Assembly: GCA_910579845.1 (NCBI GenBank)
Contig: CAJTWL010000005.1
Location: 81,530-145,529 of the forward strand
Direction of reading: 5' to 3'
Source: an uncultured Muribaculaceae bacterium
GTDB taxonomy: Bacteria > Bacteroidota > Bacteroidia > Bacteroidales > Muribaculaceae
DNA: 64,000 nt
Shown here: positions 34,336 to 43,623 of the stretch, one piece after another
How the letters are laid out: each line of letters opens with the position of its first letter
Position numbering within the stretch: the first letter of the stretch is position 1
Notes under the pieces: generated by a model
Databases searched by the model: none
What the model was told of the DNA's origin: nothing
What the model saw: the letters and a program-made list of their open reading frames with translations, nothing else
Made by a program: the position numbers and the translations under genes

Positions 34336-36702
34336 TCAGTTTCTAATAATAGTCTTCTTCCCGCCTATTATGTATAAACCCGGTTCAAGATCAAGATTTG
34401 CCTCGGATGGAGGCACACCTGTTTTCAGAATTTGACCATCTATTGAATATACATCTACAACCCGGCTATTACTGACCTCCGACATTATATCTGTAATCCC
34501 TGCCGATGAACCCACACTAAGTTTCCATCCCTCGACACTCTTTACTTTTACATCTCCTTCTGAGAATACATCCACACCATTGGCATCTTCAGATGTAGGG
34601 AATACGCGTATAGAGGTAGCCCACTTATCATTAATGAAAATGTCTAATATAGAATGATCAACAAATATATTTATCTTAACCTCATCACCATTTTTAATTG
34701 CCTCGGGCAATGTACATTCATATACACCGTCATAAATGTTATTATCATTTGTCAGTCTACGTAATGTTGAAAAGTCGCATGTTAGTCTTGAGGAAATGGG
34801 ATTAATTTTAATTACTCCACTTGCACTCGCATTTTTGAAGATATTAAATCCAAAAGTGTTGCTGCCGGCTACAAAAGTTGCACACAATTCAATCTCGCGC
34901 CCATTGACATTATCCATTGCCAGATTACCCGACAATGTAAAATCGGTTCTTGAGAATCCACCAGTGCCTCGCATTTCCTTCAGCCTACTCCAGGGTCGTT
35001 GTATAAGATTCCCGTTTTTATCAAGACTCCACTCACGAGGCAATGAGTAGCAATGAGCCCATCCAAGATCCCAGTTTGCCTGAGCCGACAATTTATCCGG
35101 AACAATACCCAAAGCTATCGTTTTGCCTTCGTGCTGATATATTGTTGGGGACAAAAGTCCAAAACCATGTTTTGAAATCAACTCAAGATTCTTTGGTTTT
35201 ACCGAATTTACAGATGGTACGAATGTACCGTCAGATACAATAGTCCCCGTCCAATAAAGTGTATGCACTCCGGTTGACGTTTCAAGCGGTGTAGCGGTAA
35301 ACAGCCATTGACCGTCTGTCATCGGTGTCACATTCGGCATTTCCCAGAATCTTCCATCCTGTGCTGCAGAAGTTCCGGTAAAAAACAGCGACCCGTCATT
35401 ACTCCATGTTCCCGATGAGGGAATATACTTATGTAAAGTTGTTGTTCCTACTCCATCCTTGGAGCTGCCTACTATGATATAAGCATTCGCTCCATTACGG
35501 AAGAAATAAGGATCACGGAAATCATCGGACAAACCGGCAGGTCGCCCGTTAATAATAGGATTGGATGAAGCTTTCTTCCATACGTTTAAATCCGCAGTTT
35601 CGGGAGATGCCTGAGCTATTGTAGCCTTCACGTAATCAACAGCTGTGTACAAGACATTTGGTTTTCCACCCGTTATCACATCATCTGCAAACACACATCC
35701 GCTCCAGCATCCCTTGATATCATACGGTGCTCCGGGTGCTATAGCAATGGGTTCCTCCCTCCAGTCATATAGATTCTCACTTGATATGTGACCCCAATGT
35801 AAACGCGCCATATAAGGTCCATTTGCATTCTTTTGGAAAAAAAGATGATAGCGACCCTCAGAAAAATACATTCCATGACATTCATTTGTCCATGACGATG
35901 CCGGCATTCCATGGAAACGAGGACGGAGTATGTCATTTGCAAAACGAGAAGCAGGTATATCAAGATTAGCGGTATTTTCTGCTTTCCAACCTTTCAACAC
36001 AGACTCCGGCAACGCCTCATTCCATATTTTCACATCATCTATAAGACCATTGTATGACATAAGTTCAAATGGTCCGGAAAATCTGTGTGAATCCGATTGA
36101 CCCATCCACAATTTACCCCCTTCAAACTGAAATGTAGAGTTGCACTTACCGGAAGCAACAACAACTCCATTGTTATATAATCGCGCACTGTTTGTATCAT
36201 AATCCAGTACAGCTACAAGATTATTCCATTTGTATACCGGTAATTTTTCAGTCGCTTTCAGTTCCAACGGCCATCCACCTATATATGTTTTAAAAGAATA
36301 TGTGCCATCAAATCCAAGAAAGAAACCAAATCCCGTTTTTAACTTATCGTTCAGACAACTTGCAATAGCCGTCTGCTCCCTGGTATCCGTATCTATCTGA
36401 ATAATGGGATAACATGGCACGGCAGCCCATAAAGAGAATGTCAATTGATGTGAGCCTTCCGGCAGAATCGAACCTAATGATGCTTCCACTGCAGATGTAT
36501 ACCCATCAAAACGCAAAGCGTCTCCAACCGCCCCCGCCACATTCTCAGGGGTAAAATTACCGTATACATAAAAACTGTTTCCACTGACAACCTCATTGAT
36601 CTTTCCATTCTTGACGTCCATCGGAAAATGAGCTACGAGTTCCGCAAACAATGGAGTCACCGCTACAAAAGTCAATATTGCAGATAGTAAAGTCTTTTTC
36701 AT
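34336..36702 (-). CDS. Secreted LamG-GH32 fructan hydrolase with an atypical nucleophile motif
   Basis: 788 residues from the ATG at 36702; the longer frame would run into a palindromic repeat. Signal peptide about 1-20 without a lipobox Cys. LamG/concanavalin-like domain about 21-240, GH32 five-bladed propeller about 260-560, and C-terminal beta sandwich about 570-735. R396-D-P (transition-state stabiliser) and W-E454-M-P (acid/base) are present, but the nucleophile block W-M-N-D-P-N-G is W271-T-N-E274-C-H-G. The tail (V-D-V-Y-S-I-D-G-Q-I-L... I-I-R-N) resembles a T9SS sorting domain. It follows the susCDE-type genes but is separated by a hairpin and a 195-bp palindrome. Predicted fructan-active; activity uncertain. 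Confidence 0.8.
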   Translation of the reverse strand: MKKTLLSAILTFVAVTPLFAELVAHFPMDVKNGKINEVVSGNSFYVYGNFTPENVAGAVGDALRFDGYTSAVEASLGSILPEGSHQLTFSLWAAVPCYPIIQIDTDTREQTAIASCLNDKLKTGFGFFLGFDGTYSFKTYIGGWPLELKATEKLPVYKWNNLVAVLDYDTNSARLYNNGVVVASGKCNSTFQFEGGKLWMGQSDSHRFSGPFELMSYNGLIDDVKIWNEALPESVLKGWKAENTANLDIPASRFANDILRPRFHGMPASSWTNECHGMYFSEGRYHLFFQKNANGPYMARLHWGHISSENLYDWREEPIAIAPGAPYDIKGCWSGCVFADDVITGGKPNVLYTAVDYVKATIAQASPETADLNVWKKASSNPIINGRPAGLSDDFRDPYFFRNGANAYIIVGSSKDGVGTTTLHKYIPSSGTWSNDGSLFFTGTSAAQDGRFWEMPNVTPMTDGQWLFTATPLETSTGVHTLYWTGTIVSDGTFVPSVNSVKPKNLELISKHGFGLLSPTIYQHEGKTIALGIVPDKLSAQANWDLGWAHCYSLPREWSLDKNGNLIQRPWSRLKEMRGTGGFSRTDFTLSGNLAMDNVNGREIELCATFVAGSNTFGFNIFKNASASGVIKINPISSRLTCDFSTLRRLTNDNNIYDGVYECTLPEAIKNGDEVKINIFVDHSILDIFINDKWATSIRVFPTSEDANGVDVFSEGDVKVKSVEGWKLSVGSSAGITDIMSEVSNSRVVDVYSIDGQILKTGVPPSEANLDLEPGLYIIGGKKTIIRN

Positions 36703-36717
36703 ATAATTTCCGTTTAA

Positions 36718-36912
36718 GAGTATGTTGAGTTTTAAATCAAATTTAACATCAACAAAGAGTATGGGAATTTTTGATTTCATCACAAACGATCCTTCGGGCG
36801 CTTTTCCAAAGATTCAACCGGTCACATAGCCCGCTATGCTCCCTTATGAATCTTTGAAAAATCCCTCCGAAGTCTCTGTCTGTGCTAAAATCATTTAAAA
36901 CTCAACATACTC
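36718..36912 (-). repeat. Palindromic element A1 (195 bp, 20-bp terminal inverted repeats)
   Basis: Both ends carry GAGTATGTTGAGTTTTAAAT, perfectly inverted. Inner arms pair imperfectly (CTTCGG, AAAGATTC) up to a central CATAGC-CC-GCTATG hairpin. The apex lies 80 nt from the distal end and 113 nt from the gene-proximal end; the longer arm holds a second GAGTATG 39 bp in. It ends 15 nt before the LamG-GH32 start. About 90% identical by eye to the copy at 55226. Confidence 0.88.
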
Positions 36913-36922
36913 AATGAACATA

Positions 36923-36955
36923 CGGGTCTTATCAACAATCAACTGATAAGACCCG
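36923..36955 (-). terminator. Hairpin downstream of the SusE-position gene
   Basis: CGGGTCTTATCA and TGATAAGACCCG form a perfect 12-bp stem with a 9-nt loop, 16 bp after the stop. It is followed by TATGTTC rather than a T-run, so partial termination or attenuation before the LamG-GH32 gene is likely. Confidence 0.6.
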
Positions 36956-36971
36956 GTTTCAATGTAATTAA

Positions 36972-38450
36972 TTATTTCAGATAATTCAGAATATTGGAAG
37001 TCAGTTTCTCAATGTTGCCCTGGTAAGGGTTGACTCCTGAATTCTGGTTCCACTCATAAGCGGCAAGTCCCATTGCGATACATTTGCCATGATCGGCATT
37101 ACCATAAAATTCTACAAGACCGGCCACACAATGGTCGCGTACATGACCCCATGTTGCGAGAACCATACTGTTTGTCACATCTTCAAAATTGCGAATGACG
37201 TCTTTATGGACTCCTTTCCCATACAGGTTGCAATCCCACATACAGTTATGGTCTTCCCGTCTTCCAGGACCTATAAGAGGAAGTGCGTCATAGCCATATC
37301 CATTAGGATCCTCAAGTGTCAGATCTTTAAAGATTGCATGAGTCGTACGGTCATAGAATCCCTGGTCTCCACCATTCTTGAAGTCAATTCCAAGCTGGAG
37401 ATTAATTACCCATACATCATCTCCGTTTCCTCCGTCACCATTTCCAAATATGCCGGGAGCCATATTCTCCGGAACAAATCCAAGCGGAACAGTAAGCTGG
37501 GTAGCCATATTTGCAAGGAAGAGATTCCCGCCTTTAGCTGTATAAGCCTTGATTGCCGCTATAGTTGATTCACTTGAGACAGCCGACGGCAGATTCTGCC
37601 ATCCATGCTGCAGACCTACACGGTCAACCTCAATCCACAATACAGGATACATATCCGGATCATAATTTCCAAGATTCTCCGGTTTTACAAATTCGGCATT
37701 CTCCTGATGTTCGAACCATGTTGCGGCGGTACGCTCATCATCATCAGGCAAAGCCGCAGGAGAATTAGCAAGGAGAAGATATAGCATCTTCGGTGCTATA
37801 TAAGGTATACGGTCGCTGAAGGTGGCATCGGAAGTTGAAGTATAATATGTATCATATACAACCTGAACATGATATGTCAGATCCTCCTCCATTGGCTGGG
37901 CACGCATTGTAATGGAAGTTGCATCGGCAGGAAGCATTATCGCTTCGGTCTCCGCTCCATCACGATAAACCTTAACACCTGTTATGTATTTTGCATTCGG
38001 TAGTGTCCAGCTTAACTCAACAGTACGGTTAGTGACTTTACCCTGAAGGTTGTTTACGCCAGCCAGCTCCTCAGCCGGTAGAGTCGATATAACTGATTTT
38101 CCCAACGATATCCTGTTGTCGGCGTAAAGGACCTTTACTGTATAAACAGTCTCTTCACCAAGAGGTTGTCCATAAACGGTATATGATGTCGTTGAGGTTC
38201 CGTCAAATCTGGCTACCTCTTCAGCATTACGATAAAGAACGCAACCGATAACATTTTTATCCGTAGGCAAAGCCCAGTTGATTGTCACCTCATGATTGGC
38301 TTCACCACCGACTGTGCAATTCACGTTGGTTGCCGTGGGAAGTTCCGGAGCTTCGGTATAGCCAAACGGTTCTAAATCCGAGCAGGCTCCGGTCAATACA
38401 CTAAGTATAACAAAAGCGAGAGCCTTGCAATATATTGATATTTTTTTCAT
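36972..38450 (-). CDS. SusE-position surface lipoprotein with FnIII-like and DUF4960 domains
   Basis: 492 residues from the ATG at 38450. The lipobox is L-T-G-A-C (Cys23). Two FnIII-like repeats (about 35-125 and 130-220; W-A-L-P/W-T-L-P motifs) precede a large C-terminal domain (about 235-492) of the DUF4960 type. The layout corresponds to BT1761, the levan-binding lipoprotein of the Bacteroides thetaiotaomicron fructan locus. It lies 37 bp after susD. Predicted role: binding fructan at the cell surface beside the SusCD pair. Ligand specificity (levan versus inulin) is inferred from synteny only. Confidence 0.83.
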   Translation of the reverse strand: MKKISIYCKALAFVILSVLTGACSDLEPFGYTEAPELPTATNVNCTVGGEANHEVTINWALPTDKNVIGCVLYRNAEEVARFDGTSTTSYTVYGQPLGEETVYTVKVLYADNRISLGKSVISTLPAEELAGVNNLQGKVTNRTVELSWTLPNAKYITGVKVYRDGAETEAIMLPADATSITMRAQPMEEDLTYHVQVVYDTYYTSTSDATFSDRIPYIAPKMLYLLLANSPAALPDDDERTAATWFEHQENAEFVKPENLGNYDPDMYPVLWIEVDRVGLQHGWQNLPSAVSSESTIAAIKAYTAKGGNLFLANMATQLTVPLGFVPENMAPGIFGNGDGGNGDDVWVINLQLGIDFKNGGDQGFYDRTTHAIFKDLTLEDPNGYGYDALPLIGPGRREDHNCMWDCNLYGKGVHKDVIRNFEDVTNSMVLATWGHVRDHCVAGLVEFYGNADHGKCIAMGLAAYEWNQNSGVNPYQGNIEKLTSNILNYLK

Positions 38451-38487
38451 TTTTCTTAATTTAAGTATTTGAATACTTACTGAACAA

Positions 38488-40167
38488 TTAATCGTAAAGG
38501 CCATTTGAATTATCCACCTGATTCAAAGGAATCGGACAATAGATATCATCTTCACTCAGATGAGCCTTGTCAAGATAATGGAATAATGATTTTTCTTTCT
38601 GATAATATGCGTTGACCGTTGTCACTACCTCCCCCCAGCGGACAAGATCGAACCAACGCAGACCCTCCATCGCGAGTTCAAGACGGCGTTCCATTCGTAC
38701 AGCCTTGCGGGCATAATCCTGAGTCCATCCCTGAGCATTGTATTCTCTTACCATATAATTCGCCACCAAAGGATTGCAGTCAACAGGCGCATATTGCGGA
38801 TCTACAGAGCGCGCGGCTTTTGCGCGTACCTGATTAATCAGAGTTCTTGCTCCGTCAAGATCTTTATTCTGCTCTATAAGAGCTTCCGCTTTCATCAGCA
38901 GGACATCTGAATAACGGATGATGATATAGTTAAGCGAGCTTGCACCCCATGGAACTATTCCCGGTTTTACATATGGAGATTCCGGGGCAGGATATGGTTT
39001 CTTTCCTGAATACTGGCTGTAATTATTAAGGTTGCGACACCACTTCTCATTATACATGTGTCCTCTCCAAGGCATGCCGATACGTCCGAATGTGAAGTCC
39101 ACGCGGGGGTCGACGTTGCCCGGATAATCGGCACGGTCAAGATTGGAAGACGGTGCGCTTGCCGGGTCAAGATAAGGAAGACCGTTCGCATCTGTGCGGA
39201 ATGCGTTCACAAGATCCTGAGATCCCAGATAGAAATCATCACCGTTGCCATAAAGGTCTCCATCTGACACAGTGCAGTTCAGACAGTTGTTGAAGTTGTA
39301 TTGGCTCGTCGGGTTGGCTGACGAGAACTGCACTGCCATTACAGACTCACGGGTATTGTTCAACTCAGGTTTGGATATATCCAGGAAGTTGTCGTAAAGC
39401 TGATATTGACCACTTTTTATTACATACCCGGCATATTCCTCAGCTGTCGGATAATCATGAAGGAAGAGAGCTACACGCGCGAGAATAGCGGCTGCCACAA
39501 ATTTATTGAAACGTCCAGGATCAGACTGAGACACCACATTGTCATTGTAAGCGTTCTTAAGATCATTAACTATAAATCCGGCGATCTCTTCGCGTGTATA
39601 AGCGGAAGCACTTACTGACGACGGATCGGTTACAGTCTCGTCGAAATATGGAAACTTCTTGAATATACGGAACATATCAAAGTAATAATACGCACGGAGA
39701 GTCTTCATCTCTGCAATATAAGCCTTGCGGTTTTCATCTGAAAGATTACCGGCCGACTTGAGCGCATTTATCGCAGTGTTGCAACGGGCTATCGAGAAAT
39801 AGTTATTACGCCACTTATAATCAAGGATCGGGTTGTCACTCTGGACATTTCCGATTGAGAACTCATGCATGTATACCTCATATCCGAGTTCACCGCCACC
39901 TTTTTGGGCATCATCGGATCTGATATCGAAGACCCAGTTATTGATAGGACCGGCAAACGACTCATTATTTCCGAAATAATGACAAAGGAGCGTTGCATAA
40001 GCAGATGTCATGAGGTCCACCGCCTCTTCATCGCCGATCTGATCGGATGTAAATGCACCTTGAGGCTTTGTATCGAGAAGACTATCGCATGATGTCAGAC
40101 TCAAGCCTCCGGCAAGAGCTGCAACTGCCATAACAGAAGTCTTTATTATATTTTTTAAATTTTTCAT
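38488..40167 (-). CDS. susD: SusD/RagB-family fructan-binding lipoprotein
   Basis: 559 residues. The lipobox is S-L-T-S-C (Cys27), followed by the typical S-L-L-D-T-K-P-Q. TPR-like helical scaffold with R-A-Y-Y-Y-F-D-M-F-R (about 141-150) and the C-terminal blocks R-R-L-E-L-A-M-E-G-L-R-W-F-D-L-V-R-W-G (about 504-522) are classic SusD signatures. It caps the SusC transporter and binds oligosaccharide at the cell surface. It starts 5 bp after the susC stop, so the two are co-transcribed. Confidence 0.95.
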   Translation of the reverse strand: MKNLKNIIKTSVMAVAALAGGLSLTSCDSLLDTKPQGAFTSDQIGDEEAVDLMTSAYATLLCHYFGNNESFAGPINNWVFDIRSDDAQKGGGELGYEVYMHEFSIGNVQSDNPILDYKWRNNYFSIARCNTAINALKSAGNLSDENRKAYIAEMKTLRAYYYFDMFRIFKKFPYFDETVTDPSSVSASAYTREEIAGFIVNDLKNAYNDNVVSQSDPGRFNKFVAAAILARVALFLHDYPTAEEYAGYVIKSGQYQLYDNFLDISKPELNNTRESVMAVQFSSANPTSQYNFNNCLNCTVSDGDLYGNGDDFYLGSQDLVNAFRTDANGLPYLDPASAPSSNLDRADYPGNVDPRVDFTFGRIGMPWRGHMYNEKWCRNLNNYSQYSGKKPYPAPESPYVKPGIVPWGASSLNYIIIRYSDVLLMKAEALIEQNKDLDGARTLINQVRAKAARSVDPQYAPVDCNPLVANYMVREYNAQGWTQDYARKAVRMERRLELAMEGLRWFDLVRWGEVVTTVNAYYQKEKSLFHYLDKAHLSEDDIYCPIPLNQVDNSNGLYD

Positions 40168-40172
40168 TGTGA

Positions 40173-43100
40173 TTAGAATTGGAAATTAACACCCAAAGTA
40201 AATGTTCTTGGACGCGGATATGCTCCGTTGTCGATTACTGCGCCATATTCGCCGGGCAGTATCTCCGGATCCAGTCCTTTATATTTTGTCATTGTGAATA
40301 CATTCTCCACCTGTGCGAATACATTAAGATTCTCGCAACCGAATTTTCTGGTTATGTTTTGTGGAAGAGTATATGACAGTTTAAGATATTTCATCTTCAT
40401 GTAAGAGCCATCCGAAACATAATATGTGGAGAATCGCGACTCATTGTTCGAATCTGTCAGTGAAAGTGCCGGAATATCTGTGTTTGTATTCTGAGGAGTC
40501 CATGCATTCAGTATATCGGCCGCGTGATTTGTATTAGTGTTGGCACGACCGAATGAATAGAGCTGACCTTTCATAAGATTCTGGACATCAAACCCGAAAT
40601 CACCGGAGAAGAACATGTCAAGCGTAAATGCTTTGTACTTGAATGCAAGATTTATACCCATTGACATATCAGGGTTGGGGTCACCTATGAAACAACGGTC
40701 GGCATCAGAGATCACTCCATCACCGTTCAGGTCTCTATACATCAGACGTCCCGGAGCCGCGCCCTGCTGAGTGGCATGATTGGCGACCTGCTCTATATTC
40801 TGATAAATACCGTCACATACATATCCGTAATAGATACCCATAGGCTGACCCGGCACAAGGCGTTGATTGCCGCCGATAAATTCCTGACGGTTATTCAATT
40901 TAAGAAGCTTATTCTTATACTGGGAAAGGTTGATTGATCCATTCCAGGAGAAGTCACCGTAATTTGGAGAATTATAACTTAAAGTTATCTCCCATCCTGT
41001 ATTACGCATTGAGCCAGTATTGAGCCATGTCGCCGCATTCTCACCCGCTACGCTAAGTGCCGGTGGAATCGTAAGCATATCAGTGGTTTTCTTGATATAA
41101 TAATCTGCCGAAAGATTGATTGCACCATTGAGAAACTGTAGATCAAGACCTATGTTGTTCTGTGTCGTTGTTTCCCATTTCAGATCCGGATTCCCTGTTG
41201 CGGCAAGAGTTATACCGGATGTAGTGTTTGAATTTGTACCGGCAATATCGTAGGCACCATTTCCGGTATTGAAAATATATGTTGAATAAGCAGGATAAAG
41301 CGCAGGAATATTGGCATTACCGTTCTGACCCCATGAATAGCGTACCTTCAGATCGGTCAATATCTCGTTTTCAGGCCAGAAAGATTCCTGAGAAGGTCTC
41401 CATGCTAGAGAGAATGCCGGGAATACACCCGAACGATGTCCCTTTGCAAAACGGGAGTTCTCATCGCGTCTGATTGTAAATGACGCCAGATATCTGTCAT
41501 GATAATTGTAGTCTACTTTACCGAAAAGCGAGAACACACTCCACTGAGACTTATTACCACCATTATCACGCGTGCCGGTTCCGGCATCTATCTGCATGTA
41601 ATCCGCATCCTCAAAAGCATAACCTTGACGCGAAGCTGACAGGGATTTGTACGTATAACCTATTGCCTCGGTTCCGATAAGCACATTCAGATGATGATCC
41701 TCTGCAAAAGTTTTGTTATATGTCGCGGTATTGGACCATGTCCAAGTATCTCCCTGTCCATAATCCTCTCCTACTGAATTTACATCATTTACATTTACAC
41801 GTCTGCCTAAGTTGTGGTTTAAATATTGGGAATGCTCTATACCTATATTGCTCTTTATAGTAAGACCCTCTATCGGATAGATTTCAAGAAATGCATTTCC
41901 AAGTATTCTCCAGGACACTGAAGAATTGTCGGCGGCATTTGATATCAACTGAACAGGGTTGGCGAGATCCGACTTTATAAGAGTCATCGGATTTGCCCAT
42001 GATCCATCAACGCCACGCACCGGAAGTGCAGGCATCTGGGAAAGTGCGGTGAACGGTATACCTCTGTCTCCAGCCACGTCCATACCTCTGTTGCTCCAAC
42101 GTGCGACAACCAGGTTTTCTCCTACAGATACATATTTATTGATTGCGAAGCGTGAATTTACACGTCCGGAGAAACGCTCATAAAAAGTATCCCTGATATT
42201 GCCGTTCTGGTTGATATAATTTGCAGAGAACAAGACAGAACCCTTCTCAGTATTATTGGCTACAGAAGCTGTAAGATTGTTTGTCCATGCAGTGTGGTAT
42301 ACTTCATCCTGCCAATCTGTGCTTGTAGTCGGGAAGTTTGTGTTGCCGTCGGCATATTTCTGAAGAACAGGAGTCTCACCGTTGCCATAAAGAATGTGGG
42401 AAGGTCTGATTCCTGAATTTTTTGAAGCCATCCAGTATGCCTGTCCCCACTGTTCTGCATTCATCACTTTGTATCTTTTTGCTATTGTCTGAGCCGACAC
42501 TGCATAATTTACGTTTACCGTCAAACGGTCTCCTTTTCCATGTTTGGTAGTAATTACAACAACACCGTTAGCAGCTCTGGAACCGTAGATGGATGCAGAT
42601 GCCGCATCCTTGAGAACCTGCATTGTCTCTATATCCGAAGGGTTGATACAATTGATATTATCCGTAGGGACACCATCAATAATATACAACGGATCGTTGG
42701 ATGAATTGGCGGTTGACATACCGCGGACTCTGATTGATCCTGTACCACCAGGAGCCGCATCCGGCACTACATTGACACCAGGCATCTTACCTGCCATTGA
42801 ATTCATGATATTACCGGAATTCTCAGATAATGGTTCTTTCATATTCATTACTGACACAGCACCGGTAAGGTCGGCTTTACGGATTGTCTGGTAACCGATA
42901 ACCACAACCTCGTCAAGAAGTTCGGAATCCTCTGTCATAAACACCTTCATGGTTGTGGATTCTACTTTCTCAATCGAGGTGACAAATCCTATATATGAGA
43001 ATGTCAGCGTTGAGCCTTTCGGCACTGTCAAGGTGAAGTTACCGTCAAGGTCGGTGGCTGTTCCCTTCCGGGTCGCATCGGAAAATACCGTAACACCCAT

Positions 43101-43214
43101 CAACGGCTCGCCATCCGTCTTTGATCGAACCGTTCCCTGCACTGTAATGTCTTGTGCTTGCGCGGTCAGAACTGCAAGAAAGAGCAGTATCGCGCTCAGG
43201 AGTGATTTTTTCAT
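40173..43214 (-). CDS. susC: SusC/RagA-family TonB-dependent fructan transporter
   Basis: 1013 residues. Signal peptide about 1-20, a carboxypeptidase-regulatory-like domain (about 24-100), TonB box region (E-V-V-V-I-G-Y near 105), plug domain with the S-I-R-V-R-G and D-G-V-P-T-D-N-I motifs (about 160-190), then a 22-strand-type barrel ending in a terminal Phe. It imports fructo-oligosaccharides through the outer membrane with TonB energy. A promoter (43252-43259) and direct repeats (43319-43353) lie upstream. Confidence 0.95.
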   Translation of the reverse strand: MKKSLLSAILLFLAVLTAQAQDITVQGTVRSKTDGEPLMGVTVFSDATRKGTATDLDGNFTLTVPKGSTLTFSYIGFVTSIEKVESTTMKVFMTEDSELLDEVVVIGYQTIRKADLTGAVSVMNMKEPLSENSGNIMNSMAGKMPGVNVVPDAAPGGTGSIRVRGMSTANSSNDPLYIIDGVPTDNINCINPSDIETMQVLKDAASASIYGSRAANGVVVITTKHGKGDRLTVNVNYAVSAQTIAKRYKVMNAEQWGQAYWMASKNSGIRPSHILYGNGETPVLQKYADGNTNFPTTSTDWQDEVYHTAWTNNLTASVANNTEKGSVLFSANYINQNGNIRDTFYERFSGRVNSRFAINKYVSVGENLVVARWSNRGMDVAGDRGIPFTALSQMPALPVRGVDGSWANPMTLIKSDLANPVQLISNAADNSSVSWRILGNAFLEIYPIEGLTIKSNIGIEHSQYLNHNLGRRVNVNDVNSVGEDYGQGDTWTWSNTATYNKTFAEDHHLNVLIGTEAIGYTYKSLSASRQGYAFEDADYMQIDAGTGTRDNGGNKSQWSVFSLFGKVDYNYHDRYLASFTIRRDENSRFAKGHRSGVFPAFSLAWRPSQESFWPENEILTDLKVRYSWGQNGNANIPALYPAYSTYIFNTGNGAYDIAGTNSNTTSGITLAATGNPDLKWETTTQNNIGLDLQFLNGAINLSADYYIKKTTDMLTIPPALSVAGENAATWLNTGSMRNTGWEITLSYNSPNYGDFSWNGSINLSQYKNKLLKLNNRQEFIGGNQRLVPGQPMGIYYGYVCDGIYQNIEQVANHATQQGAAPGRLMYRDLNGDGVISDADRCFIGDPNPDMSMGINLAFKYKAFTLDMFFSGDFGFDVQNLMKGQLYSFGRANTNTNHAADILNAWTPQNTNTDIPALSLTDSNNESRFSTYYVSDGSYMKMKYLKLSYTLPQNITRKFGCENLNVFAQVENVFTMTKYKGLDPEILPGEYGAVIDNGAYPRPRTFTLGVNFQF

Positions 43215-43251
43215 GATTTATTATTAGTTTGGTTTGAATTAAAATCTGGAG

Positions 43252-43259
43252 CAAAGATA
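43252..43259 (-). promoter_or_regulatory. susC promoter -7 element
   Basis: TATCTTTG on the minus strand is a perfect TAnnTTTG match, 37 bp before the susC ATG. No good -33 TTTG is seen at the right distance, as expected for an activator-dependent promoter. Confidence 0.65.
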
Positions 43260-43318
43260 GATGCCGTATTAATAATGTGTTATAATATTTGTTGAGCAGA
43301 CTATAAATTTTAGCTCCA

Positions 43319-43353
43319 TGCACAATTATTAACATTCTTTGCACAAATTTTAA
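43319..43353 (-). promoter_or_regulatory. Direct repeats, likely binding site for the hybrid regulator
   Basis: Two near-identical units, TGCACAATTATTAA (from 43319) and TGCACAAATTTTAA (from 43340), are spaced 21 bp apart, two helical turns, on one face. They lie 60-100 bp upstream of the susC -7 element. Tandem direct repeats are what an AraC-type domain such as that of the adjacent regulator would bind. Confidence 0.55.
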
Positions 43354-43406
43354 TATTCCCCAATCTCCTACCTCACACCATATTACATTTATTGCTTTTA
43401 GAAACT

Positions 43407-43598
43407 GAACTCGTCTTGACTTATTTTTTCTTGACATCAGCGAGATATTTCCGGGGTGTTTCTAAGTCTCGAAAATCCGGCAACCTTTCGGTTGGCGGTG
43501 ATGAGAGAGTCAGAAACAACCGGAAAGATCCGTTGAGGTTGAGAAAAGAATATATTCATTATACGTTTTAACTTTCGTAAATAAGTCAAGACGAGTTC
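43407..43598 (+). repeat. Palindromic element B (192 bp, 20-bp terminal inverted repeats)
   Basis: Perfect terminal inverted repeats GAACTCGTCTTGACTTATTT. Inner arms pair imperfectly (TTTCCGG, GTTTCT) to a central hairpin CCGGCAACC-TTTC-GGTTGGCGG. The apex lies 80 nt from the left end and 110 nt from the right; after the right repeat, reading inward, comes ACGA. It sits between the susC promoter and the regulator's stop (25 nt away). Flanks show a 3-bp direct repeat ACT. Confidence 0.8.
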
Positions 43599-43623
43599 AC
43601 TGTTAAAAAATAACTTCCTGATC

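Noticed and set aside
36703..36783. Longer N-terminus of the LamG-GH32
   Set aside because: The extension reads into palindrome A1 and would bury the signal peptide.
43407..43598. Invertible promoter (phase-variable switch) at element B
   Set aside because: The 20-bp inverted repeats resemble invertase sites, but the internal sequence is itself palindromic and carries no outward promoter or recombinase gene nearby.
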